Assembly: GCF_000403785.1 (NCBI RefSeq)
Contig: NZ_APHJ01000024.1
Location: 40,271-104,270 of the forward strand
Direction: 5' to 3'
Origin: Gillisia sp. CAL575
GTDB taxonomy: Bacteria; Bacteroidota; Bacteroidia; Flavobacteriales; Flavobacteriaceae
Length of the DNA stretch: 64,000 bases
Positions 27,848-38,302 of the stretch are shown piece after piece (the stretch's first letter is position 1; each line of letters starts with the position of its first letter). Made by a program: the position numbers and the translations under genes. The notes beneath the pieces are model-generated. The model had not been told where the DNA came from and did no database searches. It was given only the letters and a program-made list of their open reading frames with translations.

Positions 27848-28180
27848 TTATGCTTCAGAAGATTCAGTAGTATCTCTGTAGTAAATTTTATCATCTAACC
27901 ATTCTTGAACTGCCAAAGAATGTGGTTTAGGCAATTTTTCGTAGAATTTAGACACTTCAATTTGCTCTTTATTTTCAAATACCTCATCAAGGCTATCGTT
28001 ATATGTAGCAAATTCGTCCAATTTCTCCAAAAGCTCTTTTTTGATCTCAGAGTTAATTTGAGTTGCTCTTTTTGCGATCACAGAAATAGCTTCATAAATA
28101 TTACCTGTTGGAGCATCTACTAAATTCTTGTCAATTGTAGTAGTATTAATTGGCGCATTAATCTTTTTTAAATCCATCAT
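27848..28180 (-). CDS. rpoZ: RNA polymerase omega subunit
   Basis: This is a 110-residue protein in the Bacteroidota form of omega, longer and more divergent than in proteobacteria. NIYEAISVIAKRATQIN is the core omega helix that contacts beta-prime. The acidic C-terminal tail is typical of the group. It lies six bases upstream of coaBC and eight bases downstream of bamD. The next residue is also methionine, so the start could be one codon later. Confidence 0.9.
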   Translation of the reverse strand: MMDLKKINAPINTTTIDKNLVDAPTGNIYEAISVIAKRATQINSEIKKELLEKLDEFATYNDSLDEVFENKEQIEVSKFYEKLPKPHSLAVQEWLDDKIYYRDTTESSEA

Positions 28181-28188
28181 CTGTCTTA

Positions 28189-29001
28189 TTAAAAATTTTG
28201 TAATCTCGATTCTAAGTCCTTATTGTTTGCTTGTATCATTTCGTAATACTCACTCCCTTCAGGATAGTATTTATTATAGTTACTGTAAAAGCCTTTTGCT
28301 GCATTCAATCTTTCTTGCATTAGAACCTCGTAACTGTTTATTGCTAGTTCGTAAGCAGAATCGAACCTAAAATAAAAGGCCGCTTCTCTAAAAGGAGAAC
28401 CAGGATAATCTGTAATAAAATTATTAAATGCTACAATAGCCGACTTATAATTCTCGGTGTGGTGATATTGTTTAGCAATATTATAAGCTTTCTTTTCTAG
28501 CTTAATACGCAACTCGGCCACGTACCCATTAGCTTGATCTAAAAACTCACCGTTAGGATATTTATCTATATATTTTTGTAATTCTCCAATTGCCTTAACT
28601 GTCTCCGCTTGGTCTAAATCAAATCTGGGAGAATCGGCGTAATAACTTTTGGCGCTTTTATAAGCAGCTTCTTCTGCCTTATCACTATTCGGATAGGATG
28701 CAACAAAACGTTCAAATTGATATGCAGCTAATTGACTATCGCCTAATTGATAATAAGTATCTGCATACAAAAAGGTTAATTTTTCACCTTGAGGCTTCCC
28801 TCTATATTGTGGAACTATCTGTTCGAAAATACGAAGTGCTTTTCTAAATGTAGACTTACTGTTTTCTACAATAGCCTGATTATAAAGCTCTTCTGCTAAT
28901 GTGTATTTTTTACCCGCATCGTCGCTCTTTAGTACCTTTTGGTATTCACTGCAAGACGCCAGCATTAAAAACACACCCAATAATAATAAACCTTTTTTCA
29001 T
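28189..29001 (-). CDS. bamD: Outer membrane assembly lipoprotein BamD
   Basis: BamD is the essential lipoprotein partner of BamA in beta-barrel insertion. The chosen start gives about 270 residues beginning MKKGLLLLGVFLMLASC, a clear lipobox with the lipidated cysteine at residue 17. TPR-like helical repeats follow (EQIVPQYRGKPQGEKLTFLY, FERFVASYPNSDKAEEAAYK, FNNFITDYPGSPFREAAFY). An in-frame ATG five codons upstream (29016) is only four bases from the -7 box, so the internal ATG at 29001 is preferred. The gene heads the run bamD-rpoZ-coaBC-porD-recN. Confidence 0.93.
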   Translation of the reverse strand: MKKGLLLLGVFLMLASCSEYQKVLKSDDAGKKYTLAEELYNQAIVENSKSTFRKALRIFEQIVPQYRGKPQGEKLTFLYADTYYQLGDSQLAAYQFERFVASYPNSDKAEEAAYKSAKSYYADSPRFDLDQAETVKAIGELQKYIDKYPNGEFLDQANGYVAELRIKLEKKAYNIAKQYHHTENYKSAIVAFNNFITDYPGSPFREAAFYFRFDSAYELAINSYEVLMQERLNAAKGFYSNYNKYYPEGSEYYEMIQANNKDLESRLQNF

Positions 29002-29020
29002 CCTTTGTAAAAACATCTGG

Positions 29021-29028
29021 CAAAAGTA
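29021..29028 (-). promoter_or_regulatory. -7 box of the bamD promoter
   Basis: On the minus strand this reads TACTTTTG followed by C, a full match to TAnnTTTGC. Its position decides the bamD start: an ATG at 29016 would be at or before the transcription start, leaving 29001 as the better choice. Confidence 0.65.
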
Positions 29029-29214
29029 CTCTTTTCTATGATATTAAAAAACTTAAAACCTAGCAAATAGTACTGCCCAATTAATCAAAAATCCCAGAGC
29101 AGATCTACGTGATATATCTTTATGCTTCGGGCGATATGTCATTTAAAAATTTCGAGACAAATGATTCGAAGGTTATCATGACAAGTCTCTAACAATAAAT
29201 CCCTAAATGAGGGA

Positions 29215-30093
29215 TTAATACCGATCTACGAATGTTTGTAATTCCTGCTTCAACTTATCTGAAACTTTCACTAGCGGTAAACGAACTACTGGCTTACAAG
29301 CATTCTTAGCTTCTAATAACGATTTAATTCCAGCAGGATTGCCTTCAGCAAAGATCAAATCTATAGAAGGTGCTATTTTATAATGCAACTTATAAGCCTC
29401 TTTCACCTTCCCGTCCAAGCCTAAACGCACCATTTGGGAAAATTCTTTAGGCAAACCTTGACCAATCACAGATATCACTCCGTGACCTCCAGCTAGTACC
29501 ATTGGCAAGGTGATCATATCGTCGCCAGAAATCACAAGAAAACCTTTTGGAACTATAGAAATGATTTTCATTGCCTGTACAATATCTCCTGCCGCTTCTT
29601 TAACTCCTATTATGTTCGTGAAATCTGTTGCTAATCTTTTAATAGTTTCAGGTAAAATATTAGAAGCTGTTCTTCCAGGAACATTATATATTATTATAGG
29701 TTTAGATGAAACCGCTGCCAAGGCTTTATAATGTTGATAAATCCCTTCTTGAGATGGCTTATTATAATAAGGAGAAACAGAGAGAATCGCATCAAAGGCA
29801 TCGAGATCTGTATTTTGAAACTCATTTACCAAAGCTGCGGTATTATTACCTCCAATTCCCAAAACTAAGGGAAGTTCCCCGTCGTTAGCCTCTATAATGG
29901 TCTTTTTAACTAGTTCCTTTTCAGAATCGCTTAAAGTTGCACTTTCACCTGTGGTTCCAAGAACTACGATATATTCTATCTCATTTTTAATTTGATCTTT
30001 CACCAAATTCTTAAGTCCTTCTACATCTACCGTAAAATCCTCTTTAAAAGGGGTGATAATTGCAACTCCGGTACCTATAAATTTATTCATCAT
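29215..30093 (-). CDS. dapA: 4-hydroxy-tetrahydrodipicolinate synthase
   Basis: DapA condenses pyruvate with aspartate semialdehyde, the first step specific to lysine and meso-diaminopimelate. The 292-residue length is normal. The TIM-barrel marks are [43 protein letters not shown] with the catalytic tyrosine, and [10 protein letters not shown] with the Schiff-base lysine at residue 165. The start overlaps the DUF6913-like gene upstream by 11 bases. DapF is also in this window, about 18 kb away. Confidence 0.97.
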   Translation of the reverse strand: MMNKFIGTGVAIITPFKEDFTVDVEGLKNLVKDQIKNEIEYIVVLGTTGESATLSDSEKELVKKTIIEANDGELPLVLGIGGNNTAALVNEFQNTDLDAFDAILSVSPYYNKPSQEGIYQHYKALAAVSSKPIIIYNVPGRTASNILPETIKRLATDFTNIIGVKEAAGDIVQAMKIISIVPKGFLVISGDDMITLPMVLAGGHGVISVIGQGLPKEFSQMVRLGLDGKVKEAYKLHYKIAPSIDLIFAEGNPAGIKSLLEAKNACKPVVRLPLVKVSDKLKQELQTFVDRY

Positions 30094-30600
30094 TATTATT
30101 TTTAAACTGTTTTAAAAATTTTATCAATTCTGAAGTAAATAGCTCCACTTCATCTCCAGACCTTATAACCACGTCTAGAATGTCCTCGTTTTTCGTATTA
30201 TTTCCCACTTTCAAACTTGCATTACATGTTGCAGTTAGAAGTCTTAATAACAAACTATTTTCTTCAGCAAAAGTAATAAGTAAATCAATGTGATTTTGGG
30301 TAAAATCCAACAATTCTTTATTATTGAAATTCCCTAAAACATTCAGATCATCTTCAACAAAAGTTAAGCCGTTAAATTCTGGAAAACTCTCTTCCTTTTT
30401 TTTAAATAACAGAAGCTGAAAACTATAATCTTTCAGATTAAATTCTTTTTTTATTTTCAAAAACTCTTTGCAGCCTTTATATTAGTCGAGCTTAATAATA
30501 TTGCCACAGAACTTAAAGGCATTTTAAATTGGACTGATGAATCTCTATAAGAATTTGAAATTTTCCTGTTAACTAGAGCATATTTAAGGCCTTTTAGCAT
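30083..30600 (-). pseudogene. DUF6913-like gene with an apparent single-base frameshift
   Basis: A 47-residue frame starting ATG at 30600 (MLKGLKYALVNRKIS...) runs to a TGA at 30457-30459, ending IKAAKSF. The overlapping minus frame continues at once from a TTG at 30460 (LKIKKEFNLKDYSFQ...) for 125 residues to 30083. Adding one T to the run of five T (minus strand, 30459-30463) would join them into one protein of about 173 residues, the size I expect for the flavobacterial DUF6913 family. This is either a sequencing error in a homopolymer, a real frameshift mutation, or programmed slippage. The downstream part overlaps dapA by 11 bases. The function is unknown. Confidence 0.7.
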
Positions 30601-30620
30601 AATTTTAAATAAAAAAATCT

Positions 30621-31319
30621 TTAAGTGAAATCATCTAGTTTCAAACTTTTTTCCGAAGTAATAAAAAAGAGCACTAGAAACAAAGCACTTCCCATTCTTA
30701 TAATGCTTTCAGAAATCTCCACACTAATATCCTTAAAATAAAAAACTCCCATATCTCGCAGCACATTTGCAAAAATGATACTTATTGCTAAGGATATAAA
30801 AAACATAGATTTCTTAGAAAAAGAATTCAAATAATACACCATTGCAGTAAAGCCTAATGCCCCAAGATTGAGGTAATAAAAAGTATAAACCGTGGTAGTT
30901 ATATCGCCTGAGATATAAGTTTTCATTTCATTAATATGCAGCAATAATAAATAAGTATTTAATCCGATTATACTAAATAAATACAACAGCATAATATAGC
31001 TCATGTTCTTCAACCTGAAATGTTTGGTAGCCTCCATAATTAAAGGTAGATAACTTATTGCCTGAAGAAGCAAAATTAGCTCCCCAAATACCCAAAATGT
31101 ACTTAACAAGCCAATACAATAGGAAATTAAAGTGAGTCCTAGAAACATGTAGAAATAAAAATTATAAAATTTGCGCTTATGGATGAACCATAAAAATGCA
31201 AAAATAAAATACCCAATATGGCTCATAATATCTAGCCAAAATATATTAGCAAATAATGCATATATACTAGCTAGCAATAAGGCTAAAAAGCCAATTGAAT
31301 CTATTATTCTAAACTGCAT
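30621..31319 (-). CDS. Multi-pass membrane protein of unknown function
   Basis: This 232-residue protein has about eight predicted hydrophobic helices and few charged residues outside short loops. Its C-terminus (TSEKSLKLDDFT) is cytoplasmic by the positive-inside trend. The topology and size recall YhhN/lysoplasmalogenase-like proteins, but I see no decisive motif and do not assign it. It starts 20 bases upstream of the DUF6913-like gene on the same strand and probably shares its transcript with dapA. Confidence 0.75.
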   Translation of the reverse strand: MQFRIIDSIGFLALLLASIYALFANIFWLDIMSHIGYFIFAFLWFIHKRKFYNFYFYMFLGLTLISYCIGLLSTFWVFGELILLLQAISYLPLIMEATKHFRLKNMSYIMLLYLFSIIGLNTYLLLLHINEMKTYISGDITTTVYTFYYLNLGALGFTAMVYYLNSFSKKSMFFISLAISIIFANVLRDMGVFYFKDISVEISESIIRMGSALFLVLFFITSEKSLKLDDFT

Positions 31320-31454
31320 AGCAATTATTAAAAAATTAAGAGGGGAATATTTGCTTCAATTTCTTTGCTTAACTAGTATAATTAAATAGTCTAACAAAAT
31401 ACTAAGGATTTTAAAAGTAAGGGTTTTCCAGAAATATCATTTCAAATATCTGTT

Positions 31455-31462
31455 TATATTTG
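31455..31462 (+). promoter_or_regulatory. -7 box of the split 5'-nucleotidase operon
   Basis: TATATTTG followed by C matches TAnnTTTGC. A TTG codon at 31460 lies inside this box, so the longer frame starting there cannot be the real gene start, and the ATG at 31487 is used. Confidence 0.7.
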
Positions 31463-31486
31463 CGCCACTCGATAAAACCCTTATTA

Positions 31487-32254
31487 ATGACCTTTAGATT
31501 CTTCTCTATCTTACTGCTTTTATTGTCTTTAGTTGCCTGTAAGAACAATGCTCACATTACCTCCTCTCCCTCAAGAATAACTGGAAAAAGAATCTCAATA
31601 GATAAAACAATTCCCGCAAATTCAGAAATTGAGGCCTTTATTAAGCCTTATGCAATTCATTTAAATAACACCTTAGATAGCACTTTGGCCTTCAATCCTA
31701 GCAATTTAAGTAAAAGTGATGGTAAGCTTAATACTGCTTTAGGGAATATGATGGCAGATTTGGTAATGGAACAGGCTAATCCAATTTTCTCATCTCGCAC
31801 TGGGAACAAAATAGATATGGTTCTTTTAAATAAGGGAGGAATTAGGTCTGGAATTGGGAAAGGAGCTGTTACATCAAGGACAGGATTTCAGCTAATGCCG
31901 TTTGAAAATGAGATCGTAGTGGTACAGATCTCTGGAGAAAAGATGCTTGAAATGATTAGCTATCTTGAAGAAGCAAAAACGGCACATCCTATTAGCGGAC
32001 TCGAATTAAAAGTTGATAAAGATTTTAAAACCATAAGTGCAAATATTCAAGGAGAATCTATTAAGCCTGAAAAAACCTATTTCGTAGCAACTTCAGATTA
32101 TTTACAACAAGGTGGAGATAATATGGTATTTCTAAAAAATCCTATAAACCTTTATAAAATAGATTACAAGCTTAGAAATGCGATCATAGATCATTTTAAA
32201 AAAGTAGACACTTTAAAAGCTTCAATAGATAACCGATACATCCAAATTCCCTAA
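31487..32254 (+). CDS. 5'-nucleotidase C-terminal domain lipoprotein
   Basis: The chosen start gives 255 residues beginning with a lipoprotein signal (FFSILLLLLSLVAC, lipidated cysteine near residue 18). The body is the 5'-nucleotidase C-terminal domain that binds the nucleoside. Marks are LGNMMADLVMEQA, VLLNKGGIRSGIGKGAVT, FQLMPFENEIVVVQISG and the C-terminal YFVATSDYLQQGGDNM. It has no metallophosphatase domain; that domain is encoded by the next gene two bases downstream. The two exported proteins together make up an UshA-like enzyme in two pieces. Confidence 0.9.
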   Translation: MTFRFFSILLLLLSLVACKNNAHITSSPSRITGKRISIDKTIPANSEIEAFIKPYAIHLNNTLDSTLAFNPSNLSKSDGKLNTALGNMMADLVMEQANPIFSSRTGNKIDMVLLNKGGIRSGIGKGAVTSRTGFQLMPFENEIVVVQISGEKMLEMISYLEEAKTAHPISGLELKVDKDFKTISANIQGESIKPEKTYFVATSDYLQQGGDNMVFLKNPINLYKIDYKLRNAIIDHFKKVDTLKASIDNRYIQIP

Positions 32255-32256
32255 AA

Positions 32257-33165
32257 ATGAAAAGAAGAAATTTTATTCAGCAAACAGCTGCAACCGGAGC
32301 TTTTATAGGATTGGGCGGATTATCGCTTTCTTTTTCTGAAAAAGCCAAAAAGCACATCACCATTTTGCATACCAACGATGTGCATAGCCATATAGAACCT
32401 CTAGGACCAAATGATCCTAGAAATCCTAATATGGGCGGTGTTGCTAGAAGAGCGACATTAGTGGAGCAAATTAGAGCTGAAAACCCAAATACACTGCTTC
32501 TAGATGCCGGAGATATCTTTCAAGGAACTCCATATTTTAATTTTTATGGAGGTGAATTGGAGTTTAAACTTATGAGCAAATTGAAATATGATGCCGCAAC
32601 ATTGGGGAATCATGATTTTGATAATGGTCTGAGCGGACTTCTATCGCAGATGCCTCATGCAGAGTTTGATTTTATATCTTCCAATTACGATTTTAGTAAT
32701 ACCATTTTAAATGGACAAACCTCTCCTTTTAAGACCTTCATGAAAGATGGAGTGAAAATTGGTGTTTTTGGTGTAGGTGTAGAACTAAAGGGTTTAGTAA
32801 ACGAGAGTCTTTATAAGGAAACTAAATATTTAGATCCTGTAGAGATTGCCACAGAAATGACCCGGATCTTAAAACAAGAACAGAAATGTGATCTTGTAAT
32901 CTGTTTATCTCATTTAGGTTATGAATATAAAAATGAATCTAAAATATCCGATGTCTTATTAGCTACACAAACAAAAGATATAGATTTGATTATTGGTGGA
33001 CATACTCATACTTTTCTAGATAAACCCACAATCCTTAAAAATCTTGAAGGCAAAAAAGTATTGGTCAATCAAGTAGGTTGCTACGGTCTTTATCTAGGCC
33101 GTATAGATTTCTATCTAGATCACGAGAATAAGATAGATAGCAGCGGAGTGAGCATAGGCATCTAA
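32257..33165 (+). CDS. Exported metallophosphatase (5'-nucleotidase N-terminal domain)
   Basis: This 302-residue protein has a twin-arginine-like signal (KRRNFIQQTAATGAFIGLGG) and a calcineurin-like phosphoesterase domain. The metal ligands are in ILHTNDVHSHIEP, LLDAGDIFQG, LGNHDFDNGLSGLL and IIGGHTHTF. It lacks the nucleoside-binding C-terminal domain, which the upstream gene provides as a separate lipoprotein. The likely reaction is hydrolysis of extracellular nucleotides or UDP-sugars for phosphate and nucleoside uptake. Confidence 0.93.
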   Translation: MKRRNFIQQTAATGAFIGLGGLSLSFSEKAKKHITILHTNDVHSHIEPLGPNDPRNPNMGGVARRATLVEQIRAENPNTLLLDAGDIFQGTPYFNFYGGELEFKLMSKLKYDAATLGNHDFDNGLSGLLSQMPHAEFDFISSNYDFSNTILNGQTSPFKTFMKDGVKIGVFGVGVELKGLVNESLYKETKYLDPVEIATEMTRILKQEQKCDLVICLSHLGYEYKNESKISDVLLATQTKDIDLIIGGHTHTFLDKPTILKNLEGKKVLVNQVGCYGLYLGRIDFYLDHENKIDSSGVSIGI

Positions 33166-33256
33166 GTTTAGAAAACCGGGCAAACCTAAACCGCTCTGAG
33201 AATCCCTTTAAATTTTTATGCCTCCCGAAAACGGTCGGGATGGATATTTCCTGGGT

Positions 33257-35257
<2,001 letters not shown>

Positions 35258-35279
35258 TTATAAAAATTATGCTGAATAA

Positions 35280-35960
35280 TTATTTTGACAAAGGTTTTAT
35301 CATCTCCAATTCTTGACTTCTGTATTGAAAATTATATTCCTTTTCGTTATGTTCTAATTGAATTTTAAATTCTGAATTATAGGCTTTATCACCAGTAGGG
35401 AACCAGGTTTTAAATTTGCTATTTATAATAATTAACAATCCTTCATCATCTCCAATAGCACAAAATTTTTCGAAATTTCCCTCAAAAACCTCTAAGCCTA
35501 TATTAGTACTTAGAAATTTATATTTTTCATGAATATCTTCAGTTGCTAAGCCAATCTCACTGATGCCCAAAATACTTTTTTCAGAAAAGCTTTCTTCTGA
35601 TTTACCATTAAAATTTCTTCGTGAAATAAATTCCATAATATTCATGTCTGCATCATAAAAATAAAGAGATTTCGCATCCCAACCCGTAAAATCTATAATT
35701 TCTAAATCTTCATATTTCAAAACTTTCACTTTATTCTTCAACCATTTTAAAGCCTTTTCTTCTTCTTTATCTGGAATATGAAACGCTATATGATAAGGCG
35801 TAAAACTTTCAGCTTTCTGAAAATGCAAAATAGTATAACCAAGTTGTAATTCGAAAGATTTTAATGTAGAATTAAGTATTACAAGACCCAGAACATCCTT
35901 GTAAAATTCTTGCTGCTTTACGATATTCTTACAACTAATATTGAGTCTTGTAATTTTCAT
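35280..35960 (-). CDS. VOC (glyoxalase/bleomycin-resistance) superfamily protein
   Basis: This 226-residue protein has two VOC beta-alpha-beta-beta-beta modules. The first starts ITRLNISCKNIVKQQEFYKDVLGL and contains YHIAFHIPDKEEEKAL and AKSLYFYDADMNIMEFI, which supply plausible metal ligands (His/Glu). The second, from about residue 128, begins SILGISEIGLATEDI and is more diverged. The reaction is not predictable from sequence. It lies 22 bases upstream of ligA and may be co-transcribed with it. Confidence 0.85.
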   Translation of the reverse strand: MKITRLNISCKNIVKQQEFYKDVLGLVILNSTLKSFELQLGYTILHFQKAESFTPYHIAFHIPDKEEEKALKWLKNKVKVLKYEDLEIIDFTGWDAKSLYFYDADMNIMEFISRRNFNGKSEESFSEKSILGISEIGLATEDIHEKYKFLSTNIGLEVFEGNFEKFCAIGDDEGLLIIINSKFKTWFPTGDKAYNSEFKIQLEHNEKEYNFQYRSQELEMIKPLSK

Positions 35961-36118
35961 TAATTATTTTATTGCTGCGTGACTAAACTGAGCTTTTTGA
36001 AGTTTCTAAACACTTATGCTTTGTCAATCTCAGCCTGCCTATAAAAACATTTCACTAAATATCCATTAGTCTGATAAAGCAAGCTTAAATCGCATCATCT
36101 TGAAATCACTTAAGGTAA

Positions 36119-36161
36119 TTCTTCGACCCTGTTAGGATGCTGAAACAAGTTCAGCATGACG
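36119..36161. repeat. REP-like intergenic repeat
   Basis: CTTCGACCCTGTTAGG is followed by GATGCTGAAACAAGTTCAGC, whose GCTGAAACAAGTTCAGC core is a hairpin. The GTTCAGCATGACG ending also occurs in the copies at 12890-13158. Confidence 0.7.
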
Positions 36162-36247
36162 AAAAGCTTGAATCTAACTAGCTAAATGTAATTCTACCAC
36201 AAAACCAACCAATCAAATAATATTAATCCCAGACTTATTATACAAAA

Positions 36248-36859
36248 TCATGTCTGATTCTTATTCATCCATTTCGGCACTGGCATTGGCTCAAAATGTC
36301 TCATTTTATCTATTAATTCTTCAATATTACTAGCTACTAAAACCAGATTCATATTAGATTTTTTCAGTAAACCTTTAGCAACCATTTTATCCATCATCTC
36401 CAAAAGATCATCATAATAATTGTTGCTATTTAAGATTCCAATAGGATGCTTATGCAATCCTAATTGTCCCCAAGTGAGTATCTCAAAAAGTTCTTCCAGT
36501 GTTCCAAATCCTCCAGGTAATGCAATAAACCCTTCACTTAGATCATGCATTTTTAGCTTGCGCTCGTGCATGTTATTAGTTGTAATAAGTTCTGTTAAAC
36601 CGGTATGCACCACTTCTTTTGTCTTCAAAAAATCGGGGATCACTCCAATTGCTGAACCCTTGTTATCTAGGATTCCTTTGGCAACTTGTCCCATTAATCC
36701 AAGTTTGCTCCCACCATAGACCAATTTTATATTATTCTTAGCCAAATATTCTCCTACATGGTAAGCTTCTTCAAAAATAACAGCATCTACGCCATCACTG
36801 CTGGCGCAAAATACTGCAATACTTTTCAAGTTGTTCTTATAATTATTATGAGTTATCAA
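36248..36859 (-). CDS. LOG family protein (TIGR00730-type, putative cytokinin riboside 5'-monophosphate phosphoribohydrolase)
   Basis: This is a 203-residue Rossmann-like protein. The two LOG family motifs are present: LVYGGSKLGLMGQVA and the catalytic PGGFGTLEELFEILTW. Members of this family split nucleoside monophosphates into base and ribose-5-phosphate. The physiological substrate in Bacteroidota is not established. It follows prmC on the same strand with 28 bases between. Confidence 0.93.
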   Translation of the reverse strand: MITHNNYKNNLKSIAVFCASSDGVDAVIFEEAYHVGEYLAKNNIKLVYGGSKLGLMGQVAKGILDNKGSAIGVIPDFLKTKEVVHTGLTELITTNNMHERKLKMHDLSEGFIALPGGFGTLEELFEILTWGQLGLHKHPIGILNSNNYYDDLLEMMDKMVAKGLLKKSNMNLVLVASNIEELIDKMRHFEPMPVPKWMNKNQT

Positions 36860-36886
36860 ATTGGAAGTGGATTTAAAAATTATATA

Positions 36887-37738
36887 TTATTGTTTTATTC
36901 CCTTTAACATCCTGTAATTTCCGAAAATGTCTTTTTTAAGAGTGGTCTTGAATCCAGATTTTAGCATTAAGCTTTCAGTCTCTTTGGCTAGATATTGATT
37001 GATCTCAAAATACAAACTCCCTCCTTTAACTAAACTGGTTTTTGCGAGATTAGTGATAGCTTTATAAAAAATAAGCGGATCATTATCCCGAACATACAAA
37101 GCTCCTTCTGGTTCATTCTCTAGGACATTCCTATTCATTTCATTTTTCTCCAGATCCCGAACATATGGTGGATTAGAAACAATAATGTCAAAAGGTTCTG
37201 ATAATTTTTCTAAACGAAGAATGTCATGAATTTCAAATTTCACATCCACCCCATTTGCTTCTGCATTTTTGGTTGCTATTTCTAAAGCTTCATTAGAAAT
37301 ATCTAAAGCTGTAAGCTTGGCATTCGGCAAATTCTTAGCTAGGCTAATTGCTATACAACCACTACCTGTACCAATGTCCAATATATTTATAGCTGAAGTA
37401 TTAATTTCAGTAAAGCCTGAGAGGATCCAAGAAACCAATTCTTCTGTCTCTGGTCTTGGGATCAATACATTTTTATCTACGTGGAATTTTAATCCAAAGA
37501 ATTCAGTTTCCCCTATTATATACTGTATTGGCTCATGTTGTTGTAGCTTTAGTAAGATCTTATCAAAAAGCGGTAGTTTCTCAGAAGATAATTCCTTTTT
37601 AGGATCTAAAGCTAAATCCAATCGAGTCACATTTAAATAGTGCGCTATTAGAATATTGAAAAATGAATTGATCTCCTCTGCGGGATATTCATTTTTCAAC
37701 CCAATAGTAAATTGCTTTTTATAGTCTAGCAGTAACAA
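36887..37738 (-). CDS. prmC: Release factor glutamine methyltransferase
   Basis: PrmC methylates the glutamine of the GGQ motif in release factors RF1 and RF2. The 283-residue length is normal. An N-terminal helical domain is followed by the SAM-binding motif (NILDIGTGSGCIAISLA) and the catalytic IIVSNPPYV motif (NPPY), diagnostic for N-methylation of glutamine. PRPETEELVSWIL precedes the SAM site as in the family. Confidence 0.96.
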   Translation of the reverse strand: MLLLDYKKQFTIGLKNEYPAEEINSFFNILIAHYLNVTRLDLALDPKKELSSEKLPLFDKILLKLQQHEPIQYIIGETEFFGLKFHVDKNVLIPRPETEELVSWILSGFTEINTSAINILDIGTGSGCIAISLAKNLPNAKLTALDISNEALEIATKNAEANGVDVKFEIHDILRLEKLSEPFDIIVSNPPYVRDLEKNEMNRNVLENEPEGALYVRDNDPLIFYKAITNLAKTSLVKGGSLYFEINQYLAKETESLMLKSGFKTTLKKDIFGNYRMLKGIKQ

Positions 37739-37785
37739 TACTCAGAAGCGTTTTTTAAATTAAGAATATAGAAAACCCTATTAAT

Positions 37786-38274
37786 CTAATCTAGATCTTT
37801 GAGCATCCACATGGTACAATTATAATGTCCTGTATCACCCATTGGCTTCTCTAAAGATTTAAATCCTGAACGATTGTATAGCCGGCGGGCATCTTCCATA
37901 TATGGTAAAGTTTCAAGGTAACATTGTTTATAACCCTCTGCTTTTGCGTAATGCAAGCAAGTGTTCATCATTGCTGCTCCAATACCTCTACCTCGAGCCG
38001 TTGGTAAAAAATACATTTTTTGAAGTTCAGAAATGCTTTCATCCGCATTTATCAATGGACCAATCCCAGCTCCACCAATAATTTCCCCTTTTTCTTCTAC
38101 GACAAAATATTGCATGTGGTCTTTATCGTAGGTAGCAAACATATCGTCCAACGATTTATCCTCATAAGCCGTGCCCACTTTAGGCACTCCCATTTCTACT
38201 AAAACTTTTCTCACCACCTTGGCAACACTCTGGTTGTCTTTAGGTTGAATCTCACGAATTTTAAAACTGCACAT
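37786..38274 (-). CDS. GNAT family N-acetyltransferase
   Basis: This is a 162-residue single-domain acetyltransferase. The acetyl-CoA-binding motif A is MYFLPTARGRGIGAAMMNTC, followed by motif B around CYLETLPYMEDARRLYNRSGF. The substrate is unknown. The gene is divergent from ribD with only 28 bases between their starts, so both promoters overlap in that space. Confidence 0.92.
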   Translation of the reverse strand: MCSFKIREIQPKDNQSVAKVVRKVLVEMGVPKVGTAYEDKSLDDMFATYDKDHMQYFVVEEKGEIIGGAGIGPLINADESISELQKMYFLPTARGRGIGAAMMNTCLHYAKAEGYKQCYLETLPYMEDARRLYNRSGFKSLEKPMGDTGHYNCTMWMLKDLD

Positions 38275-38290
38275 TCTTACTAATTAATCC

Positions 38291-38298
38291 TATTTTTG
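38291..38298 (+). promoter_or_regulatory. -7 box of the ribD promoter
   Basis: TATTTTTG matches TAnnTTTG and ends four bases before the GTG start codon of ribD at 38303. There is no room for an FMN riboswitch or a ribosome-binding site. Confidence 0.65.
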
Positions 38299-38302
38299 TG
38301 AT

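Noticed and set aside
31460..31486. TTG start for the 5'-nucleotidase C-terminal domain protein
   Set aside because: The codon is part of the -7 box TATATTTG, so it cannot lie in the mRNA. The ATG at 31487 gives a clean lipoprotein signal.
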